Translations under genes and position numbers: made by a program
Notes under the pieces: generated by a model
Database searches by the model: none
Told to the model about the DNA's origin: nothing
What the model saw: only the letters and a program-made list of their open reading frames with translations
Shown here: positions 11,663-25,700 of the stretch, piece after piece
How positions within the stretch are numbered: position 1 is the stretch's first letter
How the letters are laid out: each line of letters begins with the position of its first letter
Origin: Ciborinia camelliae
Lineage: Eukaryota; Ascomycota; Leotiomycetes; Helotiales; Sclerotiniaceae
NCBI GenBank assembly: GCA_025890175.1
Contig: JANPYM010000007.1
Coordinates: 2,662,973-2,726,972, forward strand
Reading direction: 5' to 3'
Length of the DNA: 64,000 nt

Positions 11663-14485
11663 ATGGCGGCGTTACTATTACCCGGAGAAACCTACGAGGA
11701 AGCATCAAAACGCCTTGGGTTTGATCTGACAGAAAAACCCAAACATTTGGATCTTATGGGAGCGGATGAAAAGAAAGCTCGTAGCAACGCATGGCTGAGA
11801 TCCGAGCCTCATTGGAGGGCTGAGAGTCGGATGGGACCTGAGCCTGCATGGAGAGGCGTAAAAGTCTTGGGTGAAGGCGGCAATGGAACAGCGGGGAGAT
11901 GGCAGCTACTTTATGCGAGACCTCCTGAGGGCACCCCCGGCAGACTCCCATTCAAGACTTGCGTCGTAAAGCAGCAAGCCGGACGTGGTGACATGAGAAA
12001 TGAAGTGAAATTATACGAGTTGCTGAGGCATGTCCCATCACCACATCTGGTGAAGATGTATCGAAGACTATATGAGGATACAGGACTTGGTACAGTGCGC
12101 GGAGATACGGAAGGTCCTGTGTACAGAATTTATCTAGAAGACTGCGAGAGGGGAGATCTTGAAGGCTGGATCGAAGGTCACTTCGAGGAAAAGTAAGTCG
12201 ATATACCGAACACTGGGTCGTATACTAATTTGTTAGCTATTGGTTTGAGGAATGGGAGATATGGGATGTGTTCCATTGCCTGAGTCGTGGCTTATATGCG
12301 TTGCATTATGGACATGAACAGCTTGACCATATTCTCGGGGCCGATCGATGGGAGCGAGATGAGATAGTTCATTTCGATTTGAAAGCGCCGAATGGTAAGC
12401 CAAAAGCTCCGAGTCAATTTTAGATTTCACCCCTATTGACCATGCCCAGTTTTCATTGGCGAGAGCCTAAATGATGAAGAACACAAGGGAGATAATGTGA
12501 TAAAGGTATGGATATCAAGTTGTGGTTATTCGGCGAATATTTAACACTGGTAAAATCCCTAACACGCTATAATAGATTGGTGATTTCGGGACTGCCGCCG
12601 AGGTACCCGTTGATCAAGATCTCTATTACAATTTCTCCCACAGACCTTTTGGCACACGAAGATATAAACTACCTGTACGTTTGCCCTCGGATGCTTGGCC
12701 ATATAGTTATTAACTTTGTGTACAAGGAACAACTTAGAACTAGAAGGGTTCCGCTTCAACGACCTTGGATGGACAAAGGAGTATGTGAAGACTCAACTCC
12801 TTCCATTTTCTAACTTCTCCCTTGTTCAAAACTCTAACCCTCCGTTTTAGTACAAATCTATGCGCGAGGCAGGCGATGGAAATATTCTCAATAATTTTCG
12901 TTATGGAACTCCAGCCAACGTGTGGCATCTTGGACTCCTAATGTGGCGAATGCTTCATTGTACTGAATGGTGTGAGGACGGGAATCCAGAAAAATTATAT
13001 AAATACATGGGCGACGTAGCATGGCCCGATGATAATTTGTACCGCCCTGGCCGCCCAGAAAGATTTGTCCTTCAACTCTACCCGACTTCCAAAACTTGGT
13101 TAAACATATATGCTGCGCAATCAGGTCAAGTACACACTCTTGCTATAAAAGATGATATTGATTTTTATAGTGGAATGTGGGACGACGTGCCACCTGATAC
13201 AGAGCCGGATCCAAACATTTCGGAAGAAGAACGCTTGATGAATGTTCAAAAGCGTGAAGTCGAAAATAGAGCGAGGAAAGAATTTCGGGAAAATCGGCTA
13301 TACAGCGACGTCCTCAACAAATTGATAATGGATTGTTTAATCGTGCAACAGGAGGCTCGAATCGATATTCAAGAGATATACAAAGTAACCGAAATAATCA
13401 AAAGTATCGAGTCCGAAAGACGTCCTCCTTATTCACAACCTCCCTATTACCCTCAACCTCCACTCGGGGATCTCCCGCCCCCATGGAATGACACCACGAA
13501 GGTACCAGGAGCAGGCCTAGGCGTACCCGTCCCGGAAACATATCAATCCAGGGAACTCTTTATTGATGAGTTATTCTACGCTCACGAGGAACACGAACAT
13601 GCGCGACTGGTTCGCCTGTGGGCTCGACATAATCCCATTGATAACGTGCCGGAAATAGATGATAGGGAGGCAATCAGTCTCATAAACAGAAATAAAAATC
13701 ATTATACCCAGTTTATAGTAGGTGTGAGACAGTTCGGAGGGCAGAGAACTAGACCCGTGTACCAAATTCCGGCGGCATTTCCACAGGGATTTGAATATGG
13801 CGATACAATCCCACCAGGAGACGGAGGTGGTGGTGGTGGAGATGGAGGAGGTGGTGCTGGAGGAGGTGGTGCCAGAAGACCAAGTCACGATCTAGGAAAT
13901 CCCAAAGGACCTTCTGATTTTTCCTTTGAAGCTACGCCCCCATATTTGAAAACATTTCTCTCCTCGGCATCAACTGCCCCTCCCCAACCGGGAAGTGGAA
14001 TAATACCCCCTCCTGTGGGGTATGGTGGGGGGGACCTTGGAGGCTTCGTGCCCGTCGACATTGAACTTCCGAAGTATCAAAAAGAAGACACCCCGGACTC
14101 CCAGAGAGGCAAAGAACCAGGCAAAAGACCCGGAACCCTCTGGCTCGAATTTCCCTTTGGTTTGCAAAAATCCGTAGATAAATCATTAATCGAACGTGCC
14201 CTTAGAGACCCGGAGCTTAAGGATACGCTTTTGTTTTGTACCGTAATCGATCGAAGTGGAGACCAGGATACGCTTAAAGGGGTTATATATTTACTGGGCT
14301 TAACACCCAAAACGACGATACTGCAAATCAAAAAAATCTTGACAGAGGAGATGACGGGTATTCCGGTGAGAAATATGAAGTTGATGGGGAATGACCAGTT
14401 TATTTTTAGGGAGTTTGAAGATGATGAGGAGAGAGCCGTAATTCGTAAGATGGAAATTTTTGTTTTTGATATTACAAAGGGGTAA
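11663..14485 (+). CDS. Divergent protein-kinase-like protein with long Pro/Gly-rich C-terminal extension
   Basis: Six exons: 11663..12192, 12237..12394, 12450..12505, 12576..12674, 12727..12780, 12851..14485, giving 843 residues. The kinase fold is recognisable from the Gly loop GEGGNG (G70, G72, G75), a candidate ATP lysine in TCVVKQQ (K103), the catalytic loop HFDLKAPN (D224, K226, N229; the usual HRD arginine is Phe), IGDFGTAAE (D251), a KLPEQ segment in place of APE, and PANVWHLGLLMWRML for the DxWxLG helix. The essential D, K, N and DFG residues are present, so activity is possible. After the kinase come a Pro/Tyr-rich stretch, a Gly run around the codons at 13825-13870, and a compact last domain of about 130 residues starting LWLEFPFGL. 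I recognise no family for that domain. Neighbours give no functional clue. Confidence 0.8.
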
Positions 14486-15335
14486 GGTTGACTGCCAATT
14501 CAAATTGTACCATCAATTCATGTATACCAACTCAACTTTTTCGATATCAATATGTTAATCGATTTTATAATCATTTTGTAACAAATCTTCATCAAAAAAA
14601 TATATCCCCAAAACAACGTTTTCCAAAACCCCTTGCTTTATTGACCTTTACTATTTTTATTTCTTTGAATATAATATTAATATTGACAATATAAATAAGA
14701 TTAACGATTTGTGCGATATATATCAACTGCAGTGTTAATTGGTGTACAGTACGTTATATCAGATGTAGGTAACTAAACCTACAACCCTTCAAAAGCGAAT
14801 CGTTCATCTGAGGCAAGACGAAGAGGTATAGTATTCTTTTGAGTAGGTAGGATATGAATTTTACTTTTTTCCCCTTTTTTTCGCGTTTCTTCTATGAAAT
14901 AATCATAAGGGATGTGTGTAGAGTATGTATATACTTTCATGATCGCGTCATCCTCTAGCAAAATTTATTCATTGTAATCGCACCCATATTCCAAGCGTAT
15001 GTCTATACAATAGATATTCGCGAATAGATTCAATCCAAATGGTGATGACTAAGTTACCAGCTAGCCTGTGGTACCCAAACACTTGTTTGCGGGCACCTTT
15101 GCGGGCACCTTCCTTGCGATGAACTGTGCGTATTCCTTTACTTTCAGTGAGTGGGAAGTGGTTATAATCTAGATGTCTCATTTATTCGGTATAATTACAG
15201 CCATGATAACGCCTGGAGGTCTATCCACTAATCTGCATGTCTTTCTATAGATAGCACTGACAGACATAAAACCACACTACTAGGTACCATCCATCCAGCC
15301 AAATCCATGCAAAAGTCCCTGCCGCCCCAATTTCA
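14486..15335. other. Intergenic region between convergent genes
   Basis: About 0.85 kb between the kinase-like gene and the CTP synthase gene, which converge. It is AT-rich with T runs that suit 3' ends. A short direct GCGGGCACCT duplication lies near 15089-15108. No gene is seen. Confidence 0.55.
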
Positions 15336-17404
15336 TTAGATAGTAACGCCATTGATTCCATTCGTCAAATCCCCGTTGACGCTGTTAGCCAACTCAGCCT
15401 TCAAACAATCCTCCGTAATCTTATCCAAACATCCTGCTGCTGCTGCTACGAATCCCAAGTATGATTTACTTGGAGCCAAGACTCGGGATAGGTATTCTGG
15501 GTGGAATTGTACACCCACGTACCAAGGATGGTCCTTTATTTCAACAATCTCCATTCTCTCACCCTTGTCATCCTTTCCAACGAATTCAAGACCACCAGAG
15601 TGTAGTCGGTCGACATACTCAGGGTTGACTTCATATCGATGACGATGACGTTCGTGGACTGCTGTTCTATCGCCATAAAGCTTACGCAGACGAGACCATT
15701 CCGAGCCAGGTTGAAATTCTGTTGGACGTATTCCGAGACGCATGGTTCCGCCAAGGTTTACCTTGTCAATTTCCGGCATGTAGATAATAACTTTATCAGA
15801 TGCGTTTGCATTAAGCTCCACCGAATTGGCAGAGGTGATGCCACAAACATTGCGAGCGAATTCGATGACGGCGATTTGCATACCCAGACAAATTCCCAAA
15901 TAAGGTGTCTTGTTGGTACGTGCCCACTTTGCAGCTGCAATCATACCCTCTGTTCCGCGATCACCGAATCCTCCAGGGACAAGAATACCATCTGCAGTGC
16001 AAACCTCATGCCATGCCTTGTGGAACTCGGTTGGCTTGGCGTCATCCTCTAGGTGTTCAGCTTCGACCCAGATCAAATTGAGTTTCTTTCCACATCGCAT
16101 CGCCGAATGCTCGAGAGATTTGATAACGCTAAGATATGAGTCGTGAAGTTTGGTATATTTACCCACAAGAACAATGGAAACATCGTCGAATGCACGCTCT
16201 TGCTGGCTTGTAAGAGATTTCCATTCGGTCCATGTTCTCTGACCTCTCTCAACAACAGCTTTCGCCTTGGAGATTTCATCGAGGTTAAGGATTTTATTCA
16301 TTGTCGTGATAAGACCTTGCGTTTCGAGGAGTAAAGGAACGTGGTAAGTGGATTTAACGTTGTGTACGCCAATGACCTGTTCATTCTCAACCTGGCAGAA
16401 CATTGCGATCTTATCGATAGTGCTTTTTTCAAGTGGAACATCGCATCGGCAAGCAATCTAGAACAATCAGCCTCCAAAGGTTCAAGATATTTCGGGTTAA
16501 GAGTTTACCAAGTCCGGAACCAATCCAGCTCTGCCAACGTCTCTGATGGCTTGTTGGGTTGGCTTCGTCTTCTGCTCGCCTTGAATGACCGGCACCAAGG
16601 AGACGTGAATTTGCAAGAAGTTGCCTTTTCCAGCTCTTCTCTTCAATTGTCTCATAGCCTCAATGAATGGGGCACTCTCAATGTCTCCAACAGTACCACC
16701 CAACTCAATGATGCAAACATCCGGAGTCTCTTTTGTATCGTCAACTGGGATTCGCGCAACTCTCTCGATCCAATCTTGAATTGCATCGGTCAAATGTGGC
16801 ACGACTTGTACAGTCTTTCCGAGGTAATCGCCTCTACGTTCACGCTCGATAACATGTTGATAAACCTTGCCCGTGGTAATATTGTTCTCACGTGTGAGTG
16901 TGATATTGAGATAGCGCTCATAGTTTCCGAGGTCGAGGTCAACTTCTCCGCCATCATCGAGCACAAAAACTTCCCCATGCCTATATACTCGCTCATTAGC
17001 TCAATCTCGAGTTTCGCAGACAGACACAGTAAACGCACTCGAGAGGGTTCATAGTTCCGGCATCAACGTTCATGTAAGGATCGATTTTAATGGATGTGAC
17101 GTTCTTTCGAGAGTTAGCTTAAGGGTTCTGCCCAATTTACTTCATCTTGGGAACATATCTTCAATCCGATTGTCTTGAGTAACAAGCCGGTGGAAGAGGC
17201 TGTTATACAACCACTTCATCAGTATAATACTTAATATCTCGTGGTCGTCATTCCCAATGATTTGTGCAGGAACATACCGATAACGCCCTTTCCAATGCCG
17301 GAAATCACACCTAGATACCATGTTAAATCACATTTTCTTTAACTCAAGACCGAGTGGCACGAAGAAATTATATACATACCTCCAGATACAAGAACGTACT
17401 TCAT
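15336..17404 (-). CDS. URA7: CTP synthase (glutamine-hydrolysing)
   Basis: Six exons on the minus strand: 17404..17380, 17310..17278, 17199..17159, 17100..17039, 16980..16509, 16457..15336, giving 584 residues. The enzyme makes CTP from UTP, ATP and glutamine and catalyses the last step of pyrimidine nucleotide synthesis. The N-terminal synthase domain shows [17 protein letters not shown] (P-loop), [47 protein letters not shown] and [18 protein letters not shown]. The C-terminal class I amidotransferase has [15 protein letters not shown] with the nucleophilic Cys, and the HPEY catalytic pair. The third intron (17101..17158) begins AT and ends AC; all the others are GT-AG. Accepting it gives the fully conserved [12 protein letters not shown] and keeps the frame. 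Length matches the family. Confidence 0.96.
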
Positions 17405-18471
17405 CTTGACAAACTTGACGAATTTATGGTACCCTTCCTGGCTTATGCCAGGAGGGAAGGAAGAAAGGAAAAGGAAAATCTCACAGATTGAAGATTTTGG
17501 TGGTGGGGGTCAGTCTAGGCGTACATTGAGCTAATCCTATGCTGTATTAGTATCTGCATTCATTGGCGGGGTCAATTATAGTATTGTTTGTGGCTTGGCT
17601 TGTGTGACATACCTAGCCACCAATAGCCTTTTTTTCAGCCTCGTGTGGCGTATGCTGTTTGGCTTGATATCATCAACATTGAAACGTTTAAAGGATTCAA
17701 ATCTCCAGCTACTTATTAGGTGTTTATTAAGAAGATACTAGGTAGTTAGATAGATAATTACCTGGAGAGAAATTGAGTTTTCAGTATTGTTGCTAACTTT
17801 GGTAAAGTAGATCAAGGATTCAAAATTCCTTAGATCTCCAGGGCTACCCGCCCATTAGATCCCTAGGTCCTCGAGTATTTCAGAAAGAGTAGAGAGTACC
17901 TAGGTTGGTATTAGATACCTAGGGAAAACTACCTCGAAATAAATTGGTGGTTTTTTATATATATTATGAATTATTGCAATAGATAAAGAATTCAAAGTTG
18001 CCTACCTTACTCTTAGATCTATTCAGATATTTAGGCAGATATACAAGTCGCTAGAATTAAGTCGCAGGAAGGGAAAAAGGAAGAAAGTGAGGGGTAGATA
18101 GATATATCATTTGTGACTTGCTATTTGGTATATATTCATATTCATTGTCATAATAACAATCTGTTAAAATGCAAAACTTGGGGTGAAGTTTGATCATGAT
18201 ACCAAAGGTTCCCCCCCTTCCCGCCTCCCAAAAGCCAGTACAATTATCAGTACAGTCCAATGCTAATGCTCTTGCTCTTGATCATAATTTCATAATTTCA
18301 TACGGTTGTTCAAATATCGTCACCAAAAAAGCAACCATTTTGAGACGCTAACGCCTAACAATCGATCCAATGCAAAAATCAAAACTCATAAGTCTTCGTC
18401 CTTACTATCCAAGCCAACGTTCACTGGACTGTTTTACCAGCGTCCCATCAGTATCTCTGGCTAGAATGGCT
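17405..18471. other. Intergenic region, CTP synthase promoter side
   Basis: About 1.1 kb upstream of CTP synthase and downstream of the velvet gene. Several CCTAGG-centred motifs lie near 17865-17935. No coding frame is convincing. Confidence 0.55.
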
Positions 18472-19706
18472 TTACATACCTCCCATTTCATCATCATCAT
18501 CTTCATCATCATCCTGTCCCCCAACCATTGCGATTGTCTTCGCATTTCCCTTCTTGATCTTGAGAATATTGGGATACCCTTGACTGACAAGCGATTTGGC
18601 AAGATCCGAGCTGGGCCTCATACCTTCAAAATCTTTGGCATTGTGGACCTTAAAGATATTGCTCAACAACGGACTCATGATTCCATTCCTTTGGCCCTTT
18701 CCCATTCCCGCTGGATCAATTAACGTTAACCGAAATTTTAGTTGATAATCGCCTGGGAATCGAACAGACAAGTCGGCAAAAGTAAAAAAGAATCGTTCAT
18801 CGCCATGAGGGTCCAGTGCCTTAAAACCGTTGCAGACCATCGTTCCTACCATTCTCCTTTGGTTTCGACGGTCACTGCTCCCCTCGATCTTGTCGTCTTC
18901 ACAATCCGTGTACGGGTTCCACAATGTGCAATGCACTATCGGCATGAACCTATTCAATATCCTCTTTCGTTCTCTAGAGTTCACAGCCTGACCTGTATCC
19001 TTATCAAATACCTCTAGTGTCAGAATTGGTGGCGGATCTATCATGCGACGATCCTTATCACCGTACCCACAAGCTCGTGCGGATATTGGTTGTTGCATTA
19101 CAACCAGTTTACACTCTGGGGGTGGGGATGGTTTCGGAGGCCTTGGATTATCATGAGCCTTCATCCATTGACAATGGATACCAAAATAACATACCTTGGT
19201 GGTGCAAAGGGACCATGGTGATGAGCCGCGACAGATCCTTCCCTGGTCGCGAACACATCTGACATGGGTGTTGGCGGGCCACTCGAGTATGTTGTAATTG
19301 GACTCTGTGAATGCTTGAAGGAAAGTTCAAGCTCCCGAGGACTTCTTTGTTGCTGATGTAAGTACATCGGCCTGTCTAAAGCCAATGGAGACCGTGGTCC
19401 TTGCGACGGCGGGCGATATGATTCCTCAAACGGTTGACTCTCCTCCACTTGCCCGGGTGGTAGAGACGATAGCAATGAGGATATAGGTGGAAGTCTTGGG
19501 GGATTGAAACTTGGCATCTGTGCCCTGTCATCGCCATTGTCGCGATATGGGAGTGGCCCTCGCCCAAAGCCCGTGGACCTGCCATCGGATGGCTGGTAGA
19601 TTGGAAGCGCATCACGATTCGAATGGTACATATTATAGGAGATTGTCAAATATATTTCGATATTATAGACGGTCGATTGATTGGAATCGGGTAGAGGTAT
19701 CTGCAT
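18472..19706 (-). CDS. velC: Velvet-family regulator, VelC-like architecture
   Basis: Two exons, 19706..19195 and 19141..18472, separated by a 53-bp GT-AG intron, give 393 residues. Velvet proteins are fungal transcription regulators that dimerise and coordinate development, light response and secondary metabolism. The N-terminal roughly 170 residues are rich in Pro, Ser, Gln and Arg. The velvet domain follows: KLVVMQQPISARACGYG, DRRMIDPPPILTLEV, HCTLWNPYTD, FFFTFADLSVRFPGDYQLKFRL. An acidic tail ends the protein. A long N-terminal extension with one uninterrupted velvet domain near the C-terminus is the VelC layout; VelB has an insertion within the domain and VosA has an N-terminal domain. 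Subfamily is therefore inferred. A second in-frame ATG at 19631 (MYHSNRDALP) could be the true start. A GTATGT just before the stop leaves open a small extra 3' exon. Confidence 0.85.
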
Positions 19707-22700
19707 AGGCTACTAGTAAGTATCTAACATATTAGAGCTTAAAAATTAACGATAGAGATGTGGAAGAAGTGTTACCTTTAGGTGTCATTAACGTCTCGAG
19801 ATACGAAAGGAAATGACTGCAATAATTGCTGAAGCACAGAGGAAGTGCTATATAGAAATGGCCGAGGAGGGCGAAGTATAAGGTATTTGTTTGATTGTTC
19901 GAAGTCCGATTGCGAGTGCATGAATGAGGGTTGGAACCAAGTTTGATATATGTGTAACTTCAAAGTACAATAATGATGGAAAGGGAAGGAGAGTAACTCT
20001 TCATTGACGGTCGTGGGGAAGGCTGTGGGGAGATATAGAAAAACCTATGGAGGACGGCACCGGAATGAAGGAAGCCATAGCAAGGGTTGGAGGATTCCTA
20101 GCAAGCTGTGAAAGACCCAGGAACCGGGTGAGTGATATTGCGAGTGCGACCTCTTGCATATGGATTGGTGTTTGGTTGGTTGGAATTCATATTGTGCGGA
20201 AGGAGGTGTGGTGGGTGTAGTTCGTTTGGTTGAGTATGTCTTGAATTGCGATGAATGACTGGCGGACGAGTCTATTGCAGCATAATTTAAGATGCCCGGC
20301 CTTCCGTGTTATTGAACATGCGGATAAAGTGCTAGGTAAGGATTTGCTTCTTTTTTTGGTTAAACCTAGGCACTAGGCAGGTAGCTTAACGACTTTTGTC
20401 TCGTTTTTTTCTTATTTTATTTTTCCTTTGACAGGGCTTAAGGGGTAGAGCTGTTGATGTTTTGCGGTCCAAAAAGCATCTCCGGGATTGATTGTGCTCG
20501 TAATATTTAAGGTGCATTTGGGGGTGGATGTTGAAGATGGCACTAAAGTTCTAGTTCCCCGCTCCTCGATCCGTGCACTTGATACTTTAATAAGGTACCT
20601 ATGCAATGGAAGTAAGGTAGGTAATCTATTAACCTTGGGTAGGTAAGGTTAGCACTAGAATTTGAGAATTTGCTAATACACAACTTTGGAACTACGCTTA
20701 TATGCATCAAATTACTGTGAAATTCTTTTTGGATGATATTGTACGGACGTACAGTAAGTTTATTGAAATGCTTGAGAGAGAGATTCTCATCATCTAGGTA
20801 TCTATATTCATATTATACTATACCCTCACCATACTACCCTACCCACCTTTGCTATTATATATACCCACGTTCATTTGCTTTCTTCATGGATTTTCACGGA
20901 GTTTTAGATGTTCAGATTAACAGGAACAGAAGAGATTTTGTGGGCTTGGTCATCTCATTGCAAGGAAAGTTGACCGACTAGCCCGATCAGATTATTCCGA
21001 CATACAGTAAAGCTGCAAAGTACCTTGGAAGTTGGTACCAAATATAATGCCGGTGCTGATGCTGGCGATGCACTCAATGAATGATGGGCGAATCGTGATA
21101 GTGATAGTGATGATGGGGCGGTAGTGGTAGAGAGCTAGGAACTACAGTACGATTATAATCCATAGCTAAAACCCTAAAACCCCCCGAACTATTCATGATT
21201 TCATGGTTCATCAGCTAAGCATCAACCAATACCCATCATTCGCTACCATCTATTTCATTACCACAGTCTTGAGTCTTGTCGTTACTCTTTATTTCTCCCC
21301 CTCCCCTCTTCTCTCATTTCTTTTTACCACCACACCGCCAGTATATCATCACTATATCTGTTGCACAAGGTCGTGCAAAGAAGCGTTCTTTTGGTTACCC
21401 CTCCCTCCCTTCATTCATTAATTCATTCTGTCCATTGGAAAGAGGGCAAGCGCAGATGCTTGGTGACCTAACTCAAAGGCTTGATGGAAAAAGCATCACA
21501 TTCTGTCATTTCATTCCAACTCTGCATATTCTTCCCGTCGCTTTTAGAACTGTATAACGTTTCACGGAGATGGTGACAGACACCAAATTACCTATCATTG
21601 GCCCACTCACAAACAGTCTCCGAAAGACATGAAAGATCTTTCAGGGCATATCCTGTCATTATTGCTTCTTTGCTATCTCTTCTCTTCTTAAAGTTATCGT
21701 GGATTTCGATCATTCGTTAAAGAAAATTTCAGCCAAGGTCATAAACCTACCAGAATGATTCAATACGATGTCGATCTGCTGCGCTCACAGACTCAGTTAT
21801 TGCGACTTTCGTTACCTATTACCATGGACACATGCATTTATACCGGTGTACTATCTTCTTCGATTCATTTCTAATTCCATCAGCTCATGTTGTACAATAC
21901 CTAGGTAATATATGAAAAGCCTCAGAAGGAAAGATAACCGAGGCAGTCTTCTACCAGCAACCCCAGCAACGGCGGATCGATCTTTCCCAAAATCATGTTT
22001 TGAAATGTAAAAAGGGTTCGAAGCAGGGAATAATCAGGCCACCATCAATTCATTATCAATATCAACATTATTACTTCTTTTCTTAGAAAAGAAGAGGAAA
22101 AAAAGAGATGCATACGAAATACCTACCCACCCACCTACATTGCGGTATTAGATAAGAGTCACAACATTTACCAAAAAGAACGCTGTTTTGTCACTTATAT
22201 GCAGTGCTATTAGGTATTTCTTGAGCCTAAATTATGCACGAAATTTAAGGGAAACAGGACCTATTCGGAAGCAAAGCCTTGTCAATTTTGTACCCCTATC
22301 GTACTTGCTCAACAAAATTCTTCCGGCACCACCTTAATCGTAATTTTTCGTTCATGAACTTCTATTTTTCGAGAATTGCAACTTCGAAATCTTAATGATT
22401 CATGGGTTAGCTAAAGAATTTACAGTATTATGGAGATTCGGAGCATTAGCTGTAGTATACACGTTACTTCGCTCGCAAGGAGCCAAGATGGTTTTATTTC
22501 CGGTAAGAGAATCTTGTTACGTCGCAAAGATGCTGCTACCACCAGGTTGAACAGGAATCGCCGTACAAAGCCAGTATATCTCCAGGAACATGGTTATTGG
22601 CTATGCATGCGACACTGAGGGCCAATATCCTTACTGGCCACCAAGATATATACTCTGTGGGTGAAATCAGACGGTGCCCTCCTGCTTGACCTTTGCTTTA

Positions 22701-25700
22701 GCTTGAAATGGCTGCTAAAATCAACAGGGTTTCCATTATTCGGGGCGATACAAACATATGTCAATGAATGGGGACTAAACGATGACAACCGTTGAAAATA
22801 CTCCCCGCTTCTTCCCAAAAAATACCCCGGCTATCTCCTGGGATGAAAAACTTGATTTCATTTCCTACAGATCTCGGTATTACCAAGATACCGTAGCCTC
22901 CGACGGCTCAAATGTATTCGTGCGGTAAGAAATTGGTGTACCATGGTTGACGAGTTCATTGGTCCCTCTCGCCGGGTTGGTGGATCTTATGGGCTTCTAC
23001 AGAATATTCCCAGAAAGCTTGGTCTGTACGCTGATGGAATTGGATGGCTTTGTTCGTGTGTGTGTGTAACATCAAGCTACCCCGCTCCATCCAATTTTGA
23101 TTCCTAGAATCGATCGGCCTATGAAATGCAATAAGCATTTCTCAAGATGTCTTGAAAGCTAGCCTAGGATCTACTAGAAAGGCAGTTGATGTATGCATGT
23201 ACGTGGCAATTTGGTTATTTTTGGGGGGCTGCTTGCCCATGTACCCAAGGGTTTTAGGGAAACTCGCAGGTACTCGAGAAACATCAAACGGGCACGAGCA
23301 CGAATGCAGGGCGAGATTCCTGTATATTTGTCACTTCTGGTAAGCTTAAAAGCCTACGGATCATGGTGCCCTATCACTTTTCCCTAGACTGTCATTCACA
23401 TCCGAGCCTTGTCAATCGGTGAAGTGCGTTAATGGTCATACCCGCAAGGCTCTGAGTCTAGATTCTCAGATGCGACAAACAAGTGTCTGGTGAAGACGCA
23501 CACCTATCTTGAGTTACCTTTGTTCTCAGGGCATATCATCTGATCATAATATCTCTTGAATCTCGGAAATACTAGCAAGTGGATTGGTTTTGAGGTTACC
23601 CCCTTTCACTGTCTATGCCTATATACATTATGCCAGCCATTAACAACGAAGAGCCATTGCTTTAATTATCAGGGTAGACCTTGATATTGGGATACCCATG
23701 GTATTCGTTCTCCAATACACGGCCTTAAGGATGTCTACTTGTTCCCTCACGGCTGACCTAGTGGTCCATCTGATCTACAGACACAGCGTGGGATTAAAGA
23801 TGGTAAAGTTGACAACGATGAGTTTGCATAACACGACATACAATATGGATCTCGTGTTACTCGCCAGAAGAAACAAGTTTGGTAAACCTGCGACGAAGGC
23901 TTGATGCAAAATGCTGTGCTTCTCCAATTCTCAGGTGAAGGAATTCTGTAAAAACGGTAAACGCGTTAATGGATGATACTTTGCATTTGACTCGGGGAAT
24001 TTTCATTGACCTTTCTATCGCCAACAAAGCAGGTGCTAGAATCTTGCACACCTCAAAGCCCTTACTTAATTTTCGTGCGTGATTATCCATCAGCTCAGTT
24101 CCATATAGTTATCCTATCCACCTCCACCATACACCGAGTACCGAAATACCCACATCGTACAAAACAAATCTTACTGCACAAGCATTTCACCAACACCATT
24201 CCTTTCATTTCCAACCCCCCACGAAAGAAAAACCCCCACCATACCATTCCCAATCCACCACGTTGGCACACATATTGAAGGAATTGTCACTCCCCCAAAA
24301 CCCTTCGTTGAAATCTCCAAAGACGAGAATCACTACTTACACTAGACAGAAGATAACTCGCATATAGAAGTCTTACATAGGCGCTATTTGGATTGTGCCT
24401 ATGTATTATGCTAGGCGCGTGCAGGACAAGATATCTTCCGGACGGAATCATGGAGTTATAGAGTCACGAAGCACAGTTAGGAGAATAATACCCGAGGTTT
24501 ATAAATGGATGTGGAGATATAGTTGCAGATGTAGATGATTGATACTTTCCTACGTCGTATTAATTGGTGACTTGTAACTGTCCGGGAAAAATTAAAACAA
24601 GAGTAATAATCAAGCAAATCATAAAACAGTTACCAGGTTCAAACATACCTCTTCGTATCTACTTTACTCCTCGTGCAGTATACCTTCCAGATTTCAGTTA
24701 ACCTAACTGTCTGCTTATGGAAACCCGCATACCACACTCCACCATGGCTTAATCAGCCCCATGCAAACCGAGTTTCACAATATAGATTTGGTGCTTGTGT
24801 TTCCGTAGCACATATTCCACGGCCCAGGGGCGTGGAATGGCCGAAGTCGGCTCGACATTTTGGGATTTTTTTGCATTAGGTTTATATAATTTGTAAGACT
24901 TGCTTGCCATAATCTTCAAATTGAGGGATTTATTTGTTGGGGTTGGTTGGATGCATTTCTTGCATGCTCTGATTGATGTATTGTATAGACTCATTTTTTA
25001 TGGTGCTGAAGTTTACGTGTAAGAGAATTGGGTGTGACTTATTGGACATGGGTACTACAAACTCTGGGGAGCTTTGCAAAGTTGCTTGAACTCTCGTCAT
25101 TGTTCCTTATGATCGAGAAGATTGAATGAATTGTCTTCTACCCCTTTTTTCTAACTTATTTTTAAACGAAGGAGTGGTCCGAAATTGTTCCTTGAGGGGC
25201 TCCATCTTTTGGTTTAGCCTTTCCCCCGCAAAGCTAAAACTCAAGTGAATTGATCTCAAAGCAATGTACCAGAATGATTCCAATATTGGAATAGAGGAGT
25301 ACTTCAATTAGTTGTTGTATAAATAACTGATGGCAGTTTTTCAACTGCTATAGAATATTCTTGAAATCAATTCTGTTTACTGAATTAGTCTTATTACAAT
25401 ATCGCCTTTAGTGTATAGTTTCTCTGCAGTCCGACAATAAAAGACTTCTTGATTGTTGAATCCAATTGAAACATTCAAATTATTTGAGATTTAAATTATG
25501 ACCAAATGTTTACGAAATTTTAAACTTTAGAAGCTTACTTCTAGTCTCCCACTACCTATTGGATACCCTGCTTCAGTGTCTAAGCCACGTGAATACTTAG
25601 GCATTTTATCTCTCCCGTGACCGTGACGGCAAAATGAAGGCGGTGTAACCTAGCTCATCCATATACATCTCGTCATCTTGAAATCGTGATTTACTTCAAT

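Noticed and set aside
16341..17054. 237-codon open frame on the plus strand over the CTP synthase gene
   Set aside because: It is antisense to exons and introns of a clearly conserved gene; its length is explained by the codon usage of the opposite strand.
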